From assembly GCF_900218015.1 (NCBI RefSeq), contig NZ_UFQQ01000002.1, positions 16,787 to 80,786 of the forward strand: a DNA stretch of 64,000 bases. Direction: 5' to 3'. A program made the translations under genes and the position numbers. Of the stretch, positions 11,361 to 29,195 are shown one piece after another. Origin of the DNA: Rhodopseudomonas pentothenatexigens (GTDB taxonomy: Bacteria > Pseudomonadota > Alphaproteobacteria > Rhizobiales > Xanthobacteraceae). The stretch's first letter is position 1. Each line of letters opens with the position of its first letter. The notes below the pieces were generated by a model that saw nothing but the letters and a program-made list of their open reading frames with translations, ran no database searches and was not told where the DNA came from.

Positions 11361-11813
11361 ATGCGTCCGTCGGCCGAACCGAGCTTCGAAACCACGTTGC
11401 TGGTGCGCGACAGCTGCCTGTGCCTGCACGCCCAGCGCGCGGCGCGGGCGCTGGCGCGGCGGTTCGACCTCGCGTTGAAGCCGGCCGGGCTCACCAGCGG
11501 TCAATTCTCGCTGTTGATGTCGCTGAATCGGCCGCAGCCCGCCCCGCTCGGCAGCGTCGCCGCGCTGCTGGCCATGGACCGGACCACGCTGACGGCGAAC
11601 CTGAAGCCGCTGGAGCGGCGCAACCTGCTCGAAGTGCTGATCGATCCGGCCGACCGGCGTGCCAGGCTGCTACGGCTGACGCCTAGCGGGCGCAAGACGC
11701 TGGCCGCAGCGGTGCCGATCTGGCGCAAGCTCCACGCGGAGATCGAAGCGGATCTCGCCGATGCCGATGGCGTAAGGGCCGAACTCAACCGGCTCGGCCG
11801 CCTCGCCGACTGA
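11361..11813 (+). CDS. MarR-family transcriptional regulator
   Basis: The 150-residue protein has the winged-helix layout of MarR: recognition segment PLGSVAALLAMDRTTLTANL, then the beta-wing with LIDPADRRARLLRLTPSGRK, where the DxRxR signature is clear. MarR dimers generally repress neighbouring genes and release DNA on binding a small phenolic or other ligand. It is divergent from the VOC gene, with a palindrome at 11314-11325 between them. Its stop is only 11 bp from the stop of the convergent ABC exporter gene. Confidence 0.92.
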   Translation: MRPSAEPSFETTLLVRDSCLCLHAQRAARALARRFDLALKPAGLTSGQFSLLMSLNRPQPAPLGSVAALLAMDRTTLTANLKPLERRNLLEVLIDPADRRARLLRLTPSGRKTLAAAVPIWRKLHAEIEADLADADGVRAELNRLGRLAD

Positions 11814-11824
11814 CGCCCGGCTAT

Positions 11825-13957
11825 TTACTCGTCGTCGTCATCATCGTCGTCGTCATCGTCCCGGGCGCCGTGGCGCTTCTGGTCGTCCCACAGCTTGCGA
11901 TACACCCCGTTCTTGGCCAGCAGCTCCTGGTGCGAGCCGCGCTCGATCGCCTGGCCGGCGGAGATGACGACGATTTCGTCCATGTCGACCACGCTGGTCA
12001 GGCGGTGGGTCGAGAAGATCATGGTGCGGCCGCGCGCGAGCTTCATCAGCGTCTTGTTGATCGCGGCCTCGGTGGTCTGGTCGAGCGCCGAGGTCGCCTC
12101 GTCGAGCAGCAGCACCGACGGATCGCGCACGATCGCGCGGGCGATCGCGATGCGCTGGCGCTGGCCGCCGGACAGCGTGTCGCCGCGCTCGCCGACCACG
12201 GTGTCGTATTTCTCCGGCAGGCTCATGATGAAGCGGTGGATCTCCGCTTTCTTGGCCGCCTGCACCACCTCGGCGTCGGTGGCGCCTTCCTTGCCGAGCC
12301 GGATGTTGTCGCGGATCGACATGTTGAACAGCATGTTCTCCTGGAACACCACCGCCATGCTGTGGCGCAGCGAGTCCAGCGTGACGTTGCGGATGTCGAC
12401 GCCGTCGACCGAGACCCTGCCCTCGGTCGGATCGTACAGCCGCAGCACCATGTTGAGCAGCGTGCTCTTGCCCGAGCCGCTCGGGCCGACGATGGCGATG
12501 GTCTTGCCGGCCTTCAGCTTGAGGCTGAGATTGTCGATCACCGGCCGCTCGGCGCCCTCATAGGCGAACGACACCCGCTCGAACGCGATGTTGTCGACGA
12601 TGCGCGGCATCTCGGCTGCGCCCTGCTTGTCGGCGATCGGCGTCTTCTCGTCGAGCAGCTCCTGCATGTGGCGCACCGCGGCCGCCGCCTGGATCGACAC
12701 CGGGATGAACTGCATCAGATGGGCGATGTTGTATGACACCTCCCAGAACGCGCTCTCGAAGGTGACGAAGGTGCCGACGGTGATCTGACCGGTGGTCGCC
12801 AGATAGGCGCCGATCGCCAGCACCACCAGGTGCAGCATCAGCACCGACACCGTCACCGATCGCTCGACCATCGAGGTCAGAAAGGTGGCCTGCGCCATCT
12901 TCTGCCGCGTCGCCTGGTTGCGCAGCGAGAAGAAGCCGAACATCTTGCGCTGCAGGCTGAACGCCTTGACCACCGCCTGGGCGCCGACATTCTCCTGCAC
13001 CAGGCCGAGCACCCCGGCCTCCTGCACCTTCTGCTCGTAGTTCGCCTGCACCGCTTTCGGCGTCAGGATTCGCGGCCCGATCAAAGTGATCGGGAAGATC
13101 AGCAGCGCCACCACCGCGAGCTGCCAGTTCAGGAACAGCATCAGGATGATGCCGGCGATCAGTTCGAGGAACGGCAGCAGCGCGGTGTTGGCGAGGATCT
13201 CGACCACGCTTTCGAACGCCGCCATGTCGATTGAGAACCGCGACAGGATCTCGCCGCGCTTGGTGCGGGCGAAGTAGCCGGCCGGCAGGCGCTGGACGTG
13301 CTCGAACAGTCGGGTGCGGACGTCGGCGACCACCACGGCGGCGAGCCGGGCGTCCCAGCGCTCGTACCACACCGCGACGATCGAGGTGATGATCCCGGCG
13401 ACCGCCAGCACCGACAGGATCTTGTAGAGTTCGTGGAAGTCTTCCTCACCGAGCGCATCGTCGATCAGGAACTTCAGGCTGAGCGGCATGATGACGTTGA
13501 ACAGCGTCTCGACGACCACGCCGAACACCACGAACGCCAGCATCTTCTTGTAATTGACCACCACCGGGCGGATGAACCGGGCGATCGTCGCGAACGCGCC
13601 GGCGGCCTCGCGTGCGGTGAACACGACGAGTTCCTCGTCCTCCTCGTCGTCGTCGTCGAGGTCGTCTTCGTCGTCGTCCTCCTCATCGCCGTCGTCGTCG
13701 TCCGCGACCGCCTTGGCGGCGCCGGGCGCGGCGGGAGTCTTGTCGGCGATCAGTTGCTTGACCTGCGGCTTGGTGCTGGGCACCACCGGCGCGCCGGTGC
13801 CCACCGGAATCGCAAACTTCTCGTCGAGCGGCGACGCCGGAGTCGCCGGCTCGGCGGCCGCACCGTCGCCGGCGGGCGGCTGCCCGGTCGGCTTGTCGTT
13901 CGACGTATCGGTCGGCTTGGCGGCCGGATTGGCTGGTGGCTTACGCTTGCGCGCCAT
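11825..13957 (-). CDS. ABC exporter (fused permease-ATPase) with Asp-rich ends
   Basis: The 710-residue half-transporter has a disordered Pro/Ala-rich N-terminus, an acidic run of Asp and Glu at about residues 86-109, a six-helix type-IV ABC permease (about 120-430) and an ATPase with Walker A GPSGSGKST, signature LSGGQRQRIAIARAI, Walker B VLLLDEAT and the H-loop STHR. It ends in about ten consecutive Asp residues followed by Glu. It is of the MsbA/LapB-like exporter kind and would act as a homodimer in the inner membrane. The gene lies 116 bp after the oxidase-methyltransferase fusion, on the same strand, which also ends in an acidic tail. The substrate is unknown. Confidence 0.9.
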   Translation of the reverse strand: MARKRKPPANPAAKPTDTSNDKPTGQPPAGDGAAAEPATPASPLDEKFAIPVGTGAPVVPSTKPQVKQLIADKTPAAPGAAKAVADDDDGDEEDDDEDDLDDDDEEDEELVVFTAREAAGAFATIARFIRPVVVNYKKMLAFVVFGVVVETLFNVIMPLSLKFLIDDALGEEDFHELYKILSVLAVAGIITSIVAVWYERWDARLAAVVVADVRTRLFEHVQRLPAGYFARTKRGEILSRFSIDMAAFESVVEILANTALLPFLELIAGIILMLFLNWQLAVVALLIFPITLIGPRILTPKAVQANYEQKVQEAGVLGLVQENVGAQAVVKAFSLQRKMFGFFSLRNQATRQKMAQATFLTSMVERSVTVSVLMLHLVVLAIGAYLATTGQITVGTFVTFESAFWEVSYNIAHLMQFIPVSIQAAAAVRHMQELLDEKTPIADKQGAAEMPRIVDNIAFERVSFAYEGAERPVIDNLSLKLKAGKTIAIVGPSGSGKSTLLNMVLRLYDPTEGRVSVDGVDIRNVTLDSLRHSMAVVFQENMLFNMSIRDNIRLGKEGATDAEVVQAAKKAEIHRFIMSLPEKYDTVVGERGDTLSGGQRQRIAIARAIVRDPSVLLLDEATSALDQTTEAAINKTLMKLARGRTMIFSTHRLTSVVDMDEIVVISAGQAIERGSHQELLAKNGVYRKLWDDQKRHGARDDDDDDDDDDE

Positions 13958-14073
13958 GACTCGAACCGTTGGGGAGAACCGGACCCGCGATCACAATGAG
14001 CTGCGCCGTGACTCGTTCAAGCCACGGCGCGCGGAATCTGTTTAGGCGAACGGCACCGTCCGGCAAAGCCCGC

Positions 14074-16140
14074 TCAATCGTCGGCGTCCTCGTCGTCCTC
14101 GACCTTGTCAAAGAACGAATAGCGCAGGCTGTCGGCGTCGCCGTACCACTGGCCCGGGCCCTTGCCGGCCTTGACCGCGATCTCCCACAGCGCGTCGCCG
14201 CAATCGTTGCGATGGACCGCGAGATCGAAGCCGTTGTTGAAGAACAGCTCCGACCATTCCCACCAGGTGCCGAGCTTCTTCACGCCGCGCAGCAGGTCGT
14301 AACGGTCGATCAGCTCCGGTTCCATGTCGCTGGTCACCGAGCCGAAAATCAAACCGGTGCGGGTCACCCGGTTCAGCTCGCGGATCGCCTTGACCACGCG
14401 GTTGTCGGCGACGTGGCACAGGCTGGTCTCGAACACGAAGTCGAATTCCTCGTCGTCGAACGGCAGATCGACGATCGATCCGAGCTTGTTGAACGGCTTC
14501 AGCGCCTCCGGCGTCTTCGCATGGATGTAGCGGTTGTTCTCGACGCCGAACGCCTCGACGCCGCGCTGACGCAGCGCGCCGACCAGTTCGCCGCTCGCCG
14601 AACCGGCGACCAGCAGCTTGTAGCCATGCGGCTCGCCCCAAGCCGTGTTGATCGTCTGCATCAGGTAATCCGGATCGGTGAAGCGGTTCCAGACGTCGCG
14701 ATACGGGCCCTGATTGCGGTAGTTCTCGAAATAGTCGCGATCGATCTTGTCGGTCACGGGCTTGCCGCCGTTGCTGCGGGCGCGGCGCAGCTTCATGGTC
14801 TCGGTGACGATGATGTCGGTTGCAGCGTCGGAGGAATCGAGCAGGCCGTTCAGAGTAGAGTCGAACAGGTAGTCGCCGACGATGACGAAGCCCGGATGGC
14901 TCTTCGGTTCCGGGCGGTGGTTGGTCATCACGTCGCGCACCGGCAGGCCGCCGGGGATGCAGTTCACTGACGACAGCCAGCGATGGGTTTTGCCTTCGAG
15001 GAAGTGACCACGGACGTCGCCGAGCGCGGCCGGCAGCGATTTCAGCGCCAGCTCGATCAGCTCCTTGTCGGTCAGGTTGGAGAACGCCAGCGCGTCCGAT
15101 CCTGCGATCAGGAAGTTGAGCACGCCGTATTTGCCGACATCGTGGCGCGAGCCCTCGTTGTAGACGCAGCAGCCGCCGAAGGCTTCCGACATGAACCATG
15201 ACCCGGGGATCTTCTCGCCCCAGAACGGCGAATCGAACAGCAGCGAGATCCGCAAATAGTGTGCCGGGCGGTCGAAATAAGCGATGTGCTTGACCATCGC
15301 CTTGCGCAACTGCTCGTTGCCCCAGCTCAGCGTGGCGAGCCAGTTGTGCGGCAGGCACATCAGCACCAGGTCGAAGTCGCGGGTCTCCGGCCCCTTGCCG
15401 TTCATCATGTTCAGCTCGTAGCGGCCGCTCTCGGTCTTGCCGACCTTGAGGACGCGATGATTGAACTGGATGTCGGCGTCGATCTCGGAGCGCAGGCACT
15501 CGATCAGCTGCTCGTTGCCGTTCTGGATCGAATAAAGGCCGATATAGCCGTCGATATCCATCACGAAGTTCTTGAGCGCGTTGAGGCCGTTGGTGTTGTG
15601 GCTCTCGGTGGCGATATCGGACCGCGCCATCACCTTGAAAAAGCGCTTGGCGGTCGGGTCCTCGATCTCCTTGTCGAGCAGCTGCTCGCAATTGGTCCAG
15701 GCCCAGGGGTGCTCGTTGTCGTGCGCGCCGACGCCCTCGTAGTACTCGGTCGGCGTGATCTGCTCGGTGCACTTCTTGCGGAACGCCAGGATCGCCTCGG
15801 CGGTCTTGTCGCCGTACTTCTTGCGCATACCGGGAACGTCGGCGAGCAACTCGCCGTCGAGCTGCACCTGTTCGGCGTCCATCGGAATGGTCTGCAGGCC
15901 GAAATGCTGCACCAGTTCCCGCAGCGGGTCCGGCCCCGTCATCGAGTAGTCGTACAGCTCGGCGACGCCGGCCTCATACATCGCCGGCGCGGTCTCGAAT
16001 TTCTGGGTGACGATCTTGCCGCCGAGCCGGTCGGAGGCTTCGAAGATGGTGACCTTGCACAGGCCCCCGAGCTTGCGTTTGAGATACCAGGCGCTCATCA
16101 GACCGCCCGGGCCGCCACCTACGATTGCAAGGTCAAACAT
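14074..16140 (-). CDS. FAD-dependent amine-oxidase-like protein fused to a methyltransferase-like domain
   Basis: The 688-residue protein has two parts. Residues 1 to about 460 are a flavin monoamine-oxidase-type oxidoreductase: the dinucleotide-binding motif IVGGGPGGLMSAWYL is at the N-terminus, an Asp/Glu-ended strand follows, and the late FAD contact is GFVIVGDYLFDSTLNGLLDS. From about residue 500 the chain looks like a class I SAM methyltransferase fold (LLVAGSASGELVGALRQRG, then VDLPFDDEEFDFVFETSLCH), although motif I is degenerate and the first acidic residue is missing. The last residues are KVEDDEDADD. The fusion is unusual, and the second domain may bind rather than methylate. Substrate unknown. 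The next gene, an ABC exporter, may export its product. Confidence 0.8.
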   Translation of the reverse strand: MFDLAIVGGGPGGLMSAWYLKRKLGGLCKVTIFEASDRLGGKIVTQKFETAPAMYEAGVAELYDYSMTGPDPLRELVQHFGLQTIPMDAEQVQLDGELLADVPGMRKKYGDKTAEAILAFRKKCTEQITPTEYYEGVGAHDNEHPWAWTNCEQLLDKEIEDPTAKRFFKVMARSDIATESHNTNGLNALKNFVMDIDGYIGLYSIQNGNEQLIECLRSEIDADIQFNHRVLKVGKTESGRYELNMMNGKGPETRDFDLVLMCLPHNWLATLSWGNEQLRKAMVKHIAYFDRPAHYLRISLLFDSPFWGEKIPGSWFMSEAFGGCCVYNEGSRHDVGKYGVLNFLIAGSDALAFSNLTDKELIELALKSLPAALGDVRGHFLEGKTHRWLSSVNCIPGGLPVRDVMTNHRPEPKSHPGFVIVGDYLFDSTLNGLLDSSDAATDIIVTETMKLRRARSNGGKPVTDKIDRDYFENYRNQGPYRDVWNRFTDPDYLMQTINTAWGEPHGYKLLVAGSASGELVGALRQRGVEAFGVENNRYIHAKTPEALKPFNKLGSIVDLPFDDEEFDFVFETSLCHVADNRVVKAIRELNRVTRTGLIFGSVTSDMEPELIDRYDLLRGVKKLGTWWEWSELFFNNGFDLAVHRNDCGDALWEIAVKAGKGPGQWYGDADSLRYSFFDKVEDDEDADD

Positions 16141-16506
16141 CGTGCTCTTTCAAACGCATCGTCGCGGCGCCCGCCGCACGTGCCGGTTCGTTCCGCGGCT
16201 CCTGTCCAGGCCGTGATTCTCTGAGAAAACCAGCGCGGCTTCAATGGCTTGGGGCTGATTTTGACGTCGAACCGGCGCCCCGGTGCCGGGATCGCGTCGT
16301 TCGGACCACAGCAAGGCGCTTTTCACCTGAAGGGAAGATGAACAAAGCGTAAGGTACAGCACAAAACGCCGCAGGTCAGCCCTTTGCGGCTGAGATTGCC
16401 CGGAGAATGCAGTGGTTTTCCGGGCATTTGCCGGATGTAGCTAGGTCTTCAAGGCGGGTTGATCGGCGAACCCGCCGGCGACACGCCGGCGTTCGCGCCG
16501 CCCGGC
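16141..16506. other. Intergenic region upstream of the oxidase-methyltransferase gene
   Basis: This 366-base stretch holds no convincing gene. It must contain the control region for the oxidase-methyltransferase gene and the end of the acyl-synthase-like transcript. I saw short GC-rich inverted repeats but no clear promoter or terminator. Confidence 0.5.
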
Positions 16507-17139
16507 TCACCGCCCGTCGTACAGCAACCGCTCGGCGCTGCGCAGCAGATCTTCGGCGACCTGCAGCAACGGCGATCCGGCCGCCCGCAGCCGGTCCAGG
16601 TCGAACAGATCGAGCCGGAGGATCACGACGTCCCCGGCGACCGCGTCGCGATAGCCCGCCCCGGTTGCGCGCCAGCCGAGCGGGACGAGCAGATCGCGCA
16701 AGACCGGGACTGCAGCGATCAGGCCAGTCCGGCCGCCGGCAAGGATGGCGGTGCGATACGCCTGCCGGAACAGACGCTCGACGAGCGCCCGCCCCGGCCG
16801 GCCCGGCGCCATCGCGACCTGATGCAGGACCGTGCCGGCGAGGTGGTGCGGAGCGACGGTGTCGCGCAGCGCCGCGAGGCCGGCCTCGCCGGTCGCATCG
16901 GCGGCGTGCACCAGCCGCAAGGAGGCGAGCGTGCGGCGCTGCCGCGTCGCGACCAGCACCGGACCGCTGTGATCGTCCGGCGCGGTGCGGGCTGCGTGCC
17001 GATCGGCCTCCGTCCGCGCGATGGCGATGCCGGGTTCGGTGGCGATCCGCGCGACCCGCGGCCACGGTGCCTGGGCTGGACGGGGATCGGGGACGTCGAA
17101 ATCGAGCCGGAAATAGTCGATCAGATCCAACGTTTGCAT
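16507..17139 (-). CDS. GNAT / N-acyl-synthase-like protein (putative)
   Basis: The protein (210 residues from ATG 17139, MQTLDLIDYFRLDFDVPD) is not one I can name. Its pattern resembles GNAT-fold acyl synthases of the FeeM or autoinducer-synthase kind: a strand LVATRQRRTLASLRLV, a helix LVERLFRQAYRTAILAGGRT, then VPVLRDLLVPLGWRATGAGY in the place where such proteins have the substrate-pocket end, and a C-terminal helix with Leu and Arg. An earlier ATG at 17202 is in frame but its extra residues look like leader. The gene follows a LuxR-type regulator on the same strand, with a 16-bp palindrome in the spacer. An acyl-signal synthase role is an inference. Confidence 0.6.
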   Translation of the reverse strand: MQTLDLIDYFRLDFDVPDPRPAQAPWPRVARIATEPGIAIARTEADRHAARTAPDDHSGPVLVATRQRRTLASLRLVHAADATGEAGLAALRDTVAPHHLAGTVLHQVAMAPGRPGRALVERLFRQAYRTAILAGGRTGLIAAVPVLRDLLVPLGWRATGAGYRDAVAGDVVILRLDLFDLDRLRAAGSPLLQVAEDLLRSAERLLYDGR

Positions 17140-17198
17140 CGAAATGCCCGCTGTTGTCGTGCGCGACTTCAACTTGCGGGTGTAGCCGGGTACTCGCA

Positions 17199-17214
17199 TC
17201 ACCCGATCGGGTGA
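17199..17214. promoter_or_regulatory. lux-box-like perfect palindrome
   Basis: TCACCCGATCGGGTGA is a perfect 16-bp inverted repeat about 60 bp before the ATG of the acyl-synthase-like gene and just after the LuxR-type gene. Its size and CCGATCGG centre resemble LuxR-type operators. Confidence 0.5.
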
Positions 17215-17237
17215 CGGTGCTGAAATGTTCCGGACCT

Positions 17238-18335
17238 TCAGAACTCCCGCCCAGCCGGGATCGCCTTACCGGCCAGCAGCGAGATCAGCTCCTGCTGACG
17301 CGACAGTCCGGTTTTCGACAGCACCTCCTTGAGCTGGCTGCGCACCGTCTCGCGGGAGACACCGAGCGCCGACGCGATGCTGTCGACCGACTGCGCCTCG
17401 CCGATGCCGCGCGCGACCCGCGCTTCCGCCGGCGTCAGGTCGAACAGCCCCTGCAGCACCTCCGCGGTCGGCACCCTGGCGCGATCCACTGGGGTGGCGA
17501 CCAGGATCGCGATCGCCTGCGTGAAGATGTCCTGGGCCGAGCCGCGGACCGGGATCAGGTGCAGCACCATCGGCAAAACACCTTCGGTCCCCGCTACCGG
17601 GATCGACCTGACAGCGGGTGCGGCCGGCAGCGACGCGACCGCGTCGGCGAACATCACGTCCGCCGCCCGGTCGGCGATCGTCAGCCGCTGTGCGCGGTCC
17701 TGAAATACCGCGGGCACAAGTGCATCGAACAGCGCGTTGGCTGCGAACACCCGCCCGGCGCCGCGCAGCACCGCGCCCGGCAGCCCCAGCGCCTGCAACG
17801 TATCGGTCTGCGCCTTCGCCCGCTCGAAGCCGATGCGATTGGCCGTCATCGCGGCGCGCGCCATGTGCGGCCGCAAGCCATCCAGCGCTTCCACCACCTC
17901 GGGCGGAATCGGGCCGAGATCGTGATGGCGCGGCAGCAGGATCGAAATCATGTCGCCGCTCGGGATCGGGATCAGGGTCCCGGCGCGGAAGCCCATGCCA
18001 CTCGGCCGGTAGAACTCCCGATAGATCGGATGCGTGGCGATGACGTCGGCGCCGACCAGATCACGATCGGTCAGGAAACCCGCATGGTTCTTCTTGTGGG
18101 CGCTGGCCAGCAGCGGGTCGCGGTGCGCCCAGTCCCGCATGAACACTTGCAGCAGCTCTTCCCAGCCCGGCGACACGATCCCGCTGGCGTAGCCGTCGCG
18201 CACCGCGAACAGCACGCCGCGCTCGCCGCCGGACACCGCACTCAGCGCGCCGAGCAGCTCCGGCCAAAGCTGCGGCACCAGCGCCGCCTCGTAGATGCGA
18301 TCGACGAGACCGGCATGATCCGCTGGCAAGGTCAT
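17238..18335 (-). CDS. LuxR-type HTH transcriptional regulator
   Basis: The 365-residue protein ends in a LuxR-type HTH (FDLTPAEARVARGIGEAQSV, then ALGVSRETVRSQLKEVLSKT). The roughly 290-residue N-terminal part is an unassigned sensory region, longer than the autoinducer-binding domain of classical LuxR proteins (total about 240 residues), so it is probably another sensor type. It starts MTLPADHAGLVDRIYEAALV. It sits between rpoC and the acyl-synthase-like gene on the same strand, and the palindrome at 17199-17214 lies in the spacer to the latter. A role in controlling that gene is inferred. Confidence 0.85.
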   Translation of the reverse strand: MTLPADHAGLVDRIYEAALVPQLWPELLGALSAVSGGERGVLFAVRDGYASGIVSPGWEELLQVFMRDWAHRDPLLASAHKKNHAGFLTDRDLVGADVIATHPIYREFYRPSGMGFRAGTLIPIPSGDMISILLPRHHDLGPIPPEVVEALDGLRPHMARAAMTANRIGFERAKAQTDTLQALGLPGAVLRGAGRVFAANALFDALVPAVFQDRAQRLTIADRAADVMFADAVASLPAAPAVRSIPVAGTEGVLPMVLHLIPVRGSAQDIFTQAIAILVATPVDRARVPTAEVLQGLFDLTPAEARVARGIGEAQSVDSIASALGVSRETVRSQLKEVLSKTGLSRQQELISLLAGKAIPAGREF

Positions 18336-18512
18336 CGTTCGCTACACCGATCAAGCAGCACCGCCGCGCGGGCGACGGCCGCAGAAACAATCAGGCTATC
18401 CGGGCCGGCAACCGGCCTGCCGAACTAACCGGTATCCGCCCCCTGCGCCCCACAACCGACAAGCTCATCCAAATACGCGGCGAACACAAGCCGTTCGGGT
18501 TCCCCTCACGCA

Positions 18513-18536
18513 AAAGGCCGGCTCGCGCCGGCCTTT
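18513..18536 (-). terminator. Terminator after rpoC
   Basis: A perfect hairpin with 10-bp arms (AAAGGCCGGC and GCCGGCCTTT) and a 4-nt loop starts 26 bp beyond the rpoC stop. It has a short T run on both strands, so it could work in either direction. Confidence 0.75.
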
Positions 18537-18562
18537 CACAACTCGTATCAGCAGCAACCGGC

Positions 18563-22765
<4,203 letters not shown>

Positions 22766-22907
22766 CGCCATCTCCTCGCGTGCCGGTCGTCACCGGCCGC
22801 AAAATCGGAATTCCAGAGGCCTCCCCCCGTCGCGCGCGTGACGCTGGCGCGGCGGAGACACCCGGCGGCCGGCGCGAAGCGCACGCCGCCGGGCTCGACG
22901 CATTGAG

Positions 22908-27032
<4,125 letters not shown>

Positions 27033-27567
27033 CGTGGCCTCTCGTTTCGTCGCCCGGTGGGGCGAACCTTCCGGAGCGCGAGCCGCCTCGCCCCCGGGTT
27101 GAATACCGAACATCCGAAATTTAGGAGCCAGACCTCAGGAACTAAATCCTAAATCGGCTCAGCACTAATTCCGAACGCAAAATAACGCGCGGGGCGCTGC
27201 CGCACCCGCCCGTCGAAATCTCGTGGTTATAGACCGAAAAAGCCCGAAATTGCCGATTCTCCCAGAGGCTGCGCGGACACCCTATCACGCCCATCGCGCC
27301 TGCGCTTTCGTGCTGCCGGACCAATATGGGACGGCAATGCGGAGATTCGAGGGGTTATCCCCACGCCTTTCCACACATTCCTGTGACGGCGCCCGGGAGC
27401 ATCAGATCTTCCGCCCCCCGCCGCCGCGACCGGGGCCGGCGAACCGGCCCCAACCGCTGAGCACTTTCGCCCGGGGGTCATGGCCGGGCTCGACCCGGCC
27501 ATCCATCCCTGGGCAAGATCCCGGACCTCGCTGCGCGCGCCCGGGATCGAACTCACGTAACCTGCGG
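27033..27567. other. rplL-rpoB intergenic region
   Basis: These 535 bases contain no convincing gene. The segment 27477-27545 is a partial copy of a palindromic repeat. A 6-mer TATAAC near 27226 on the minus strand has no good -35 partner, so I do not call an rpoB promoter here. In E. coli the equivalent gap holds an attenuator. Confidence 0.6.
27477..27545. repeat. Dispersed palindromic repeat, partial
   Basis: GTCATGGCCGGGCTCGACCC and its arm GGCCATCCATCC are the core of a repeat seen in fuller form at 34922-35010 and 52356-52428. This copy lacks the far end. Confidence 0.55.
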
Positions 27568-27945
<378 letters not shown>

Positions 27946-28000
27946 TGAATCAGTTCCTTACGGGTATCAGTTCGAACCTGGGTTGATTGGGAGTGAAGCG

Positions 28001-28519
28001 TCAGGCCGCTTCGCTTTTGGAGGCATAGGCCTGAACCACCCGCGCGACCTTGGCCGCAGGAGCAGTCGAAAGCTGCGCGATCTTGGTGGCCGGCGCGACC
28101 AGAAGGCCGACCAGCTTGCCACGCAGTTCGTCGAGCGACGGCAGCGAGGCCAGAGCCTTCACACCGTCGACGTTCAGGACAGTCTTGCCCATCGAACCGC
28201 CGAGAATGACGAACTTCTCGTTCGCCTTGGCGAATTCGACGGCAATCTTCGGCGCCGCCACCGGATCGCTGGAAGTCGCGATCACGGTCGGCCCCTTCAG
28301 CAGGGAGCCGATGGCAACGACGTCGGTGCCTTCAAGAGCAATTTTGGCGAGACGGTTCTTCGAGACCTTCACCGACGCACCCGCCTGCTTCATCTGCTGA
28401 CGCAGCTTCTGCATCTGGGCCACGGTGAGGCCGGAATAATGAGCAACGACGGCGACGCTGGTGGTCCCGAACAGACCATTCAGCTCCTCGACCGCTGCCT
28501 TTTTTGCCGCTCTATCCAC
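28001..28519 (-). CDS. rplJ: 50S ribosomal protein L10
   Basis: L10 (172 residues) anchors L7/L12 on the 23S rRNA. I start it at GTG 28519 (read as [18 protein letters not shown]), since GGAAAGAG lies 7 nt upstream and this matches the family N-terminus; the frame is open further upstream but that part is low-complexity. It lies downstream of a leader of about 500 nt. In E. coli L10-L7/L12 binds its own leader and represses translation, and such a site could be here, but it cannot be placed without RNA folding. rplA and rplJ are separated here by 5.2 kb of other genes. Confidence 0.97.
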   Translation of the reverse strand: MDRAAKKAAVEELNGLFGTTSVAVVAHYSGLTVAQMQKLRQQMKQAGASVKVSKNRLAKIALEGTDVVAIGSLLKGPTVIATSSDPVAAPKIAVEFAKANEKFVILGGSMGKTVLNVDGVKALASLPSLDELRGKLVGLLVAPATKIAQLSTAPAAKVARVVQAYASKSEAA

Positions 28520-29195
28520 AGCAAGCTCTTTCCGGTTGACGGCCTCTGCAAGCAGGAGCCGTCGGGTTGCACCCTTCGCCCTGCCCTCACCACCTTCGAC
28601 ACACGGTCTTCGGACCCGAGGGCAAAACGATACTAAAGCCTGCCCTCCCGCGCGCGCTGAGGCTTGCCGCCTTGGCCCGCTCGGGGTGTCGAGGTTCGAA
28701 CCTTTCTCCGCATCCCGCCCGCGTGAGACGAAACGCAAAATCCGGTCTTCACCCGTCTATGCAGGCCATGCGATTAAGCCGCTGAAGAAACGTGACGTTT
28801 CGACGTTGGCGCCTGCAGTCTCGGACAGGACGGGATCGTTCTGGCAAACAGTCCGGCGAGACGGGCTATCGACCTTTCCGATCCCTGCCCGCATTCCCAA
28901 TCGATCGACAGTCTGCTGCGTCCTTCAGCGATCCGGATGGATGAGTTGAAGGAACAGTCTCCTATCGATCAGGTCATTGGAATGCGCGCACGAGCGCGCC
29001 AGCCACAGCCGGCACGTCCGGAGCGGGGTGTTTAGCGAGTCTTAATGCGCTTGCCAAGAGCAAACTTGGCCAATCGGCACGATTTTGGCATAGCACGCCC
29101 AGCACCAGGGCGCGCTCAGCGACAGCGACTTCTGGAATCCTGCCGGATCGGCTCGGCGTGCGCAAGCCTTCGGGTCAAAAGCCCGCGCGTCTCGG
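28520..29195. other. rplJ leader and promoter region
   Basis: This 676-base gap holds no convincing gene. On the minus strand it contains the promoter at 29029-29057 and about 510 nt of leader to the rplJ start. A leader of this kind would be the place for L10 autoregulation. I could not pick the binding hairpin by eye. Confidence 0.6.
29029..29057 (-). promoter_or_regulatory. Candidate promoter of rplJ-rplL (rpoBC)
   Basis: The minus strand reads TTGGCA, 17 nt, TAAACA. It lies after the end of the cytochrome gene and before rplJ. The -35 is less perfect than those before rpsL and secE. Confidence 0.5.

Noticed and set aside
27033-27260. rpoB-specific promoter around TATAAC near 27226
   Set aside because: No -35 hexamer at suitable spacing; read-through from rplJ-rplL is simpler.
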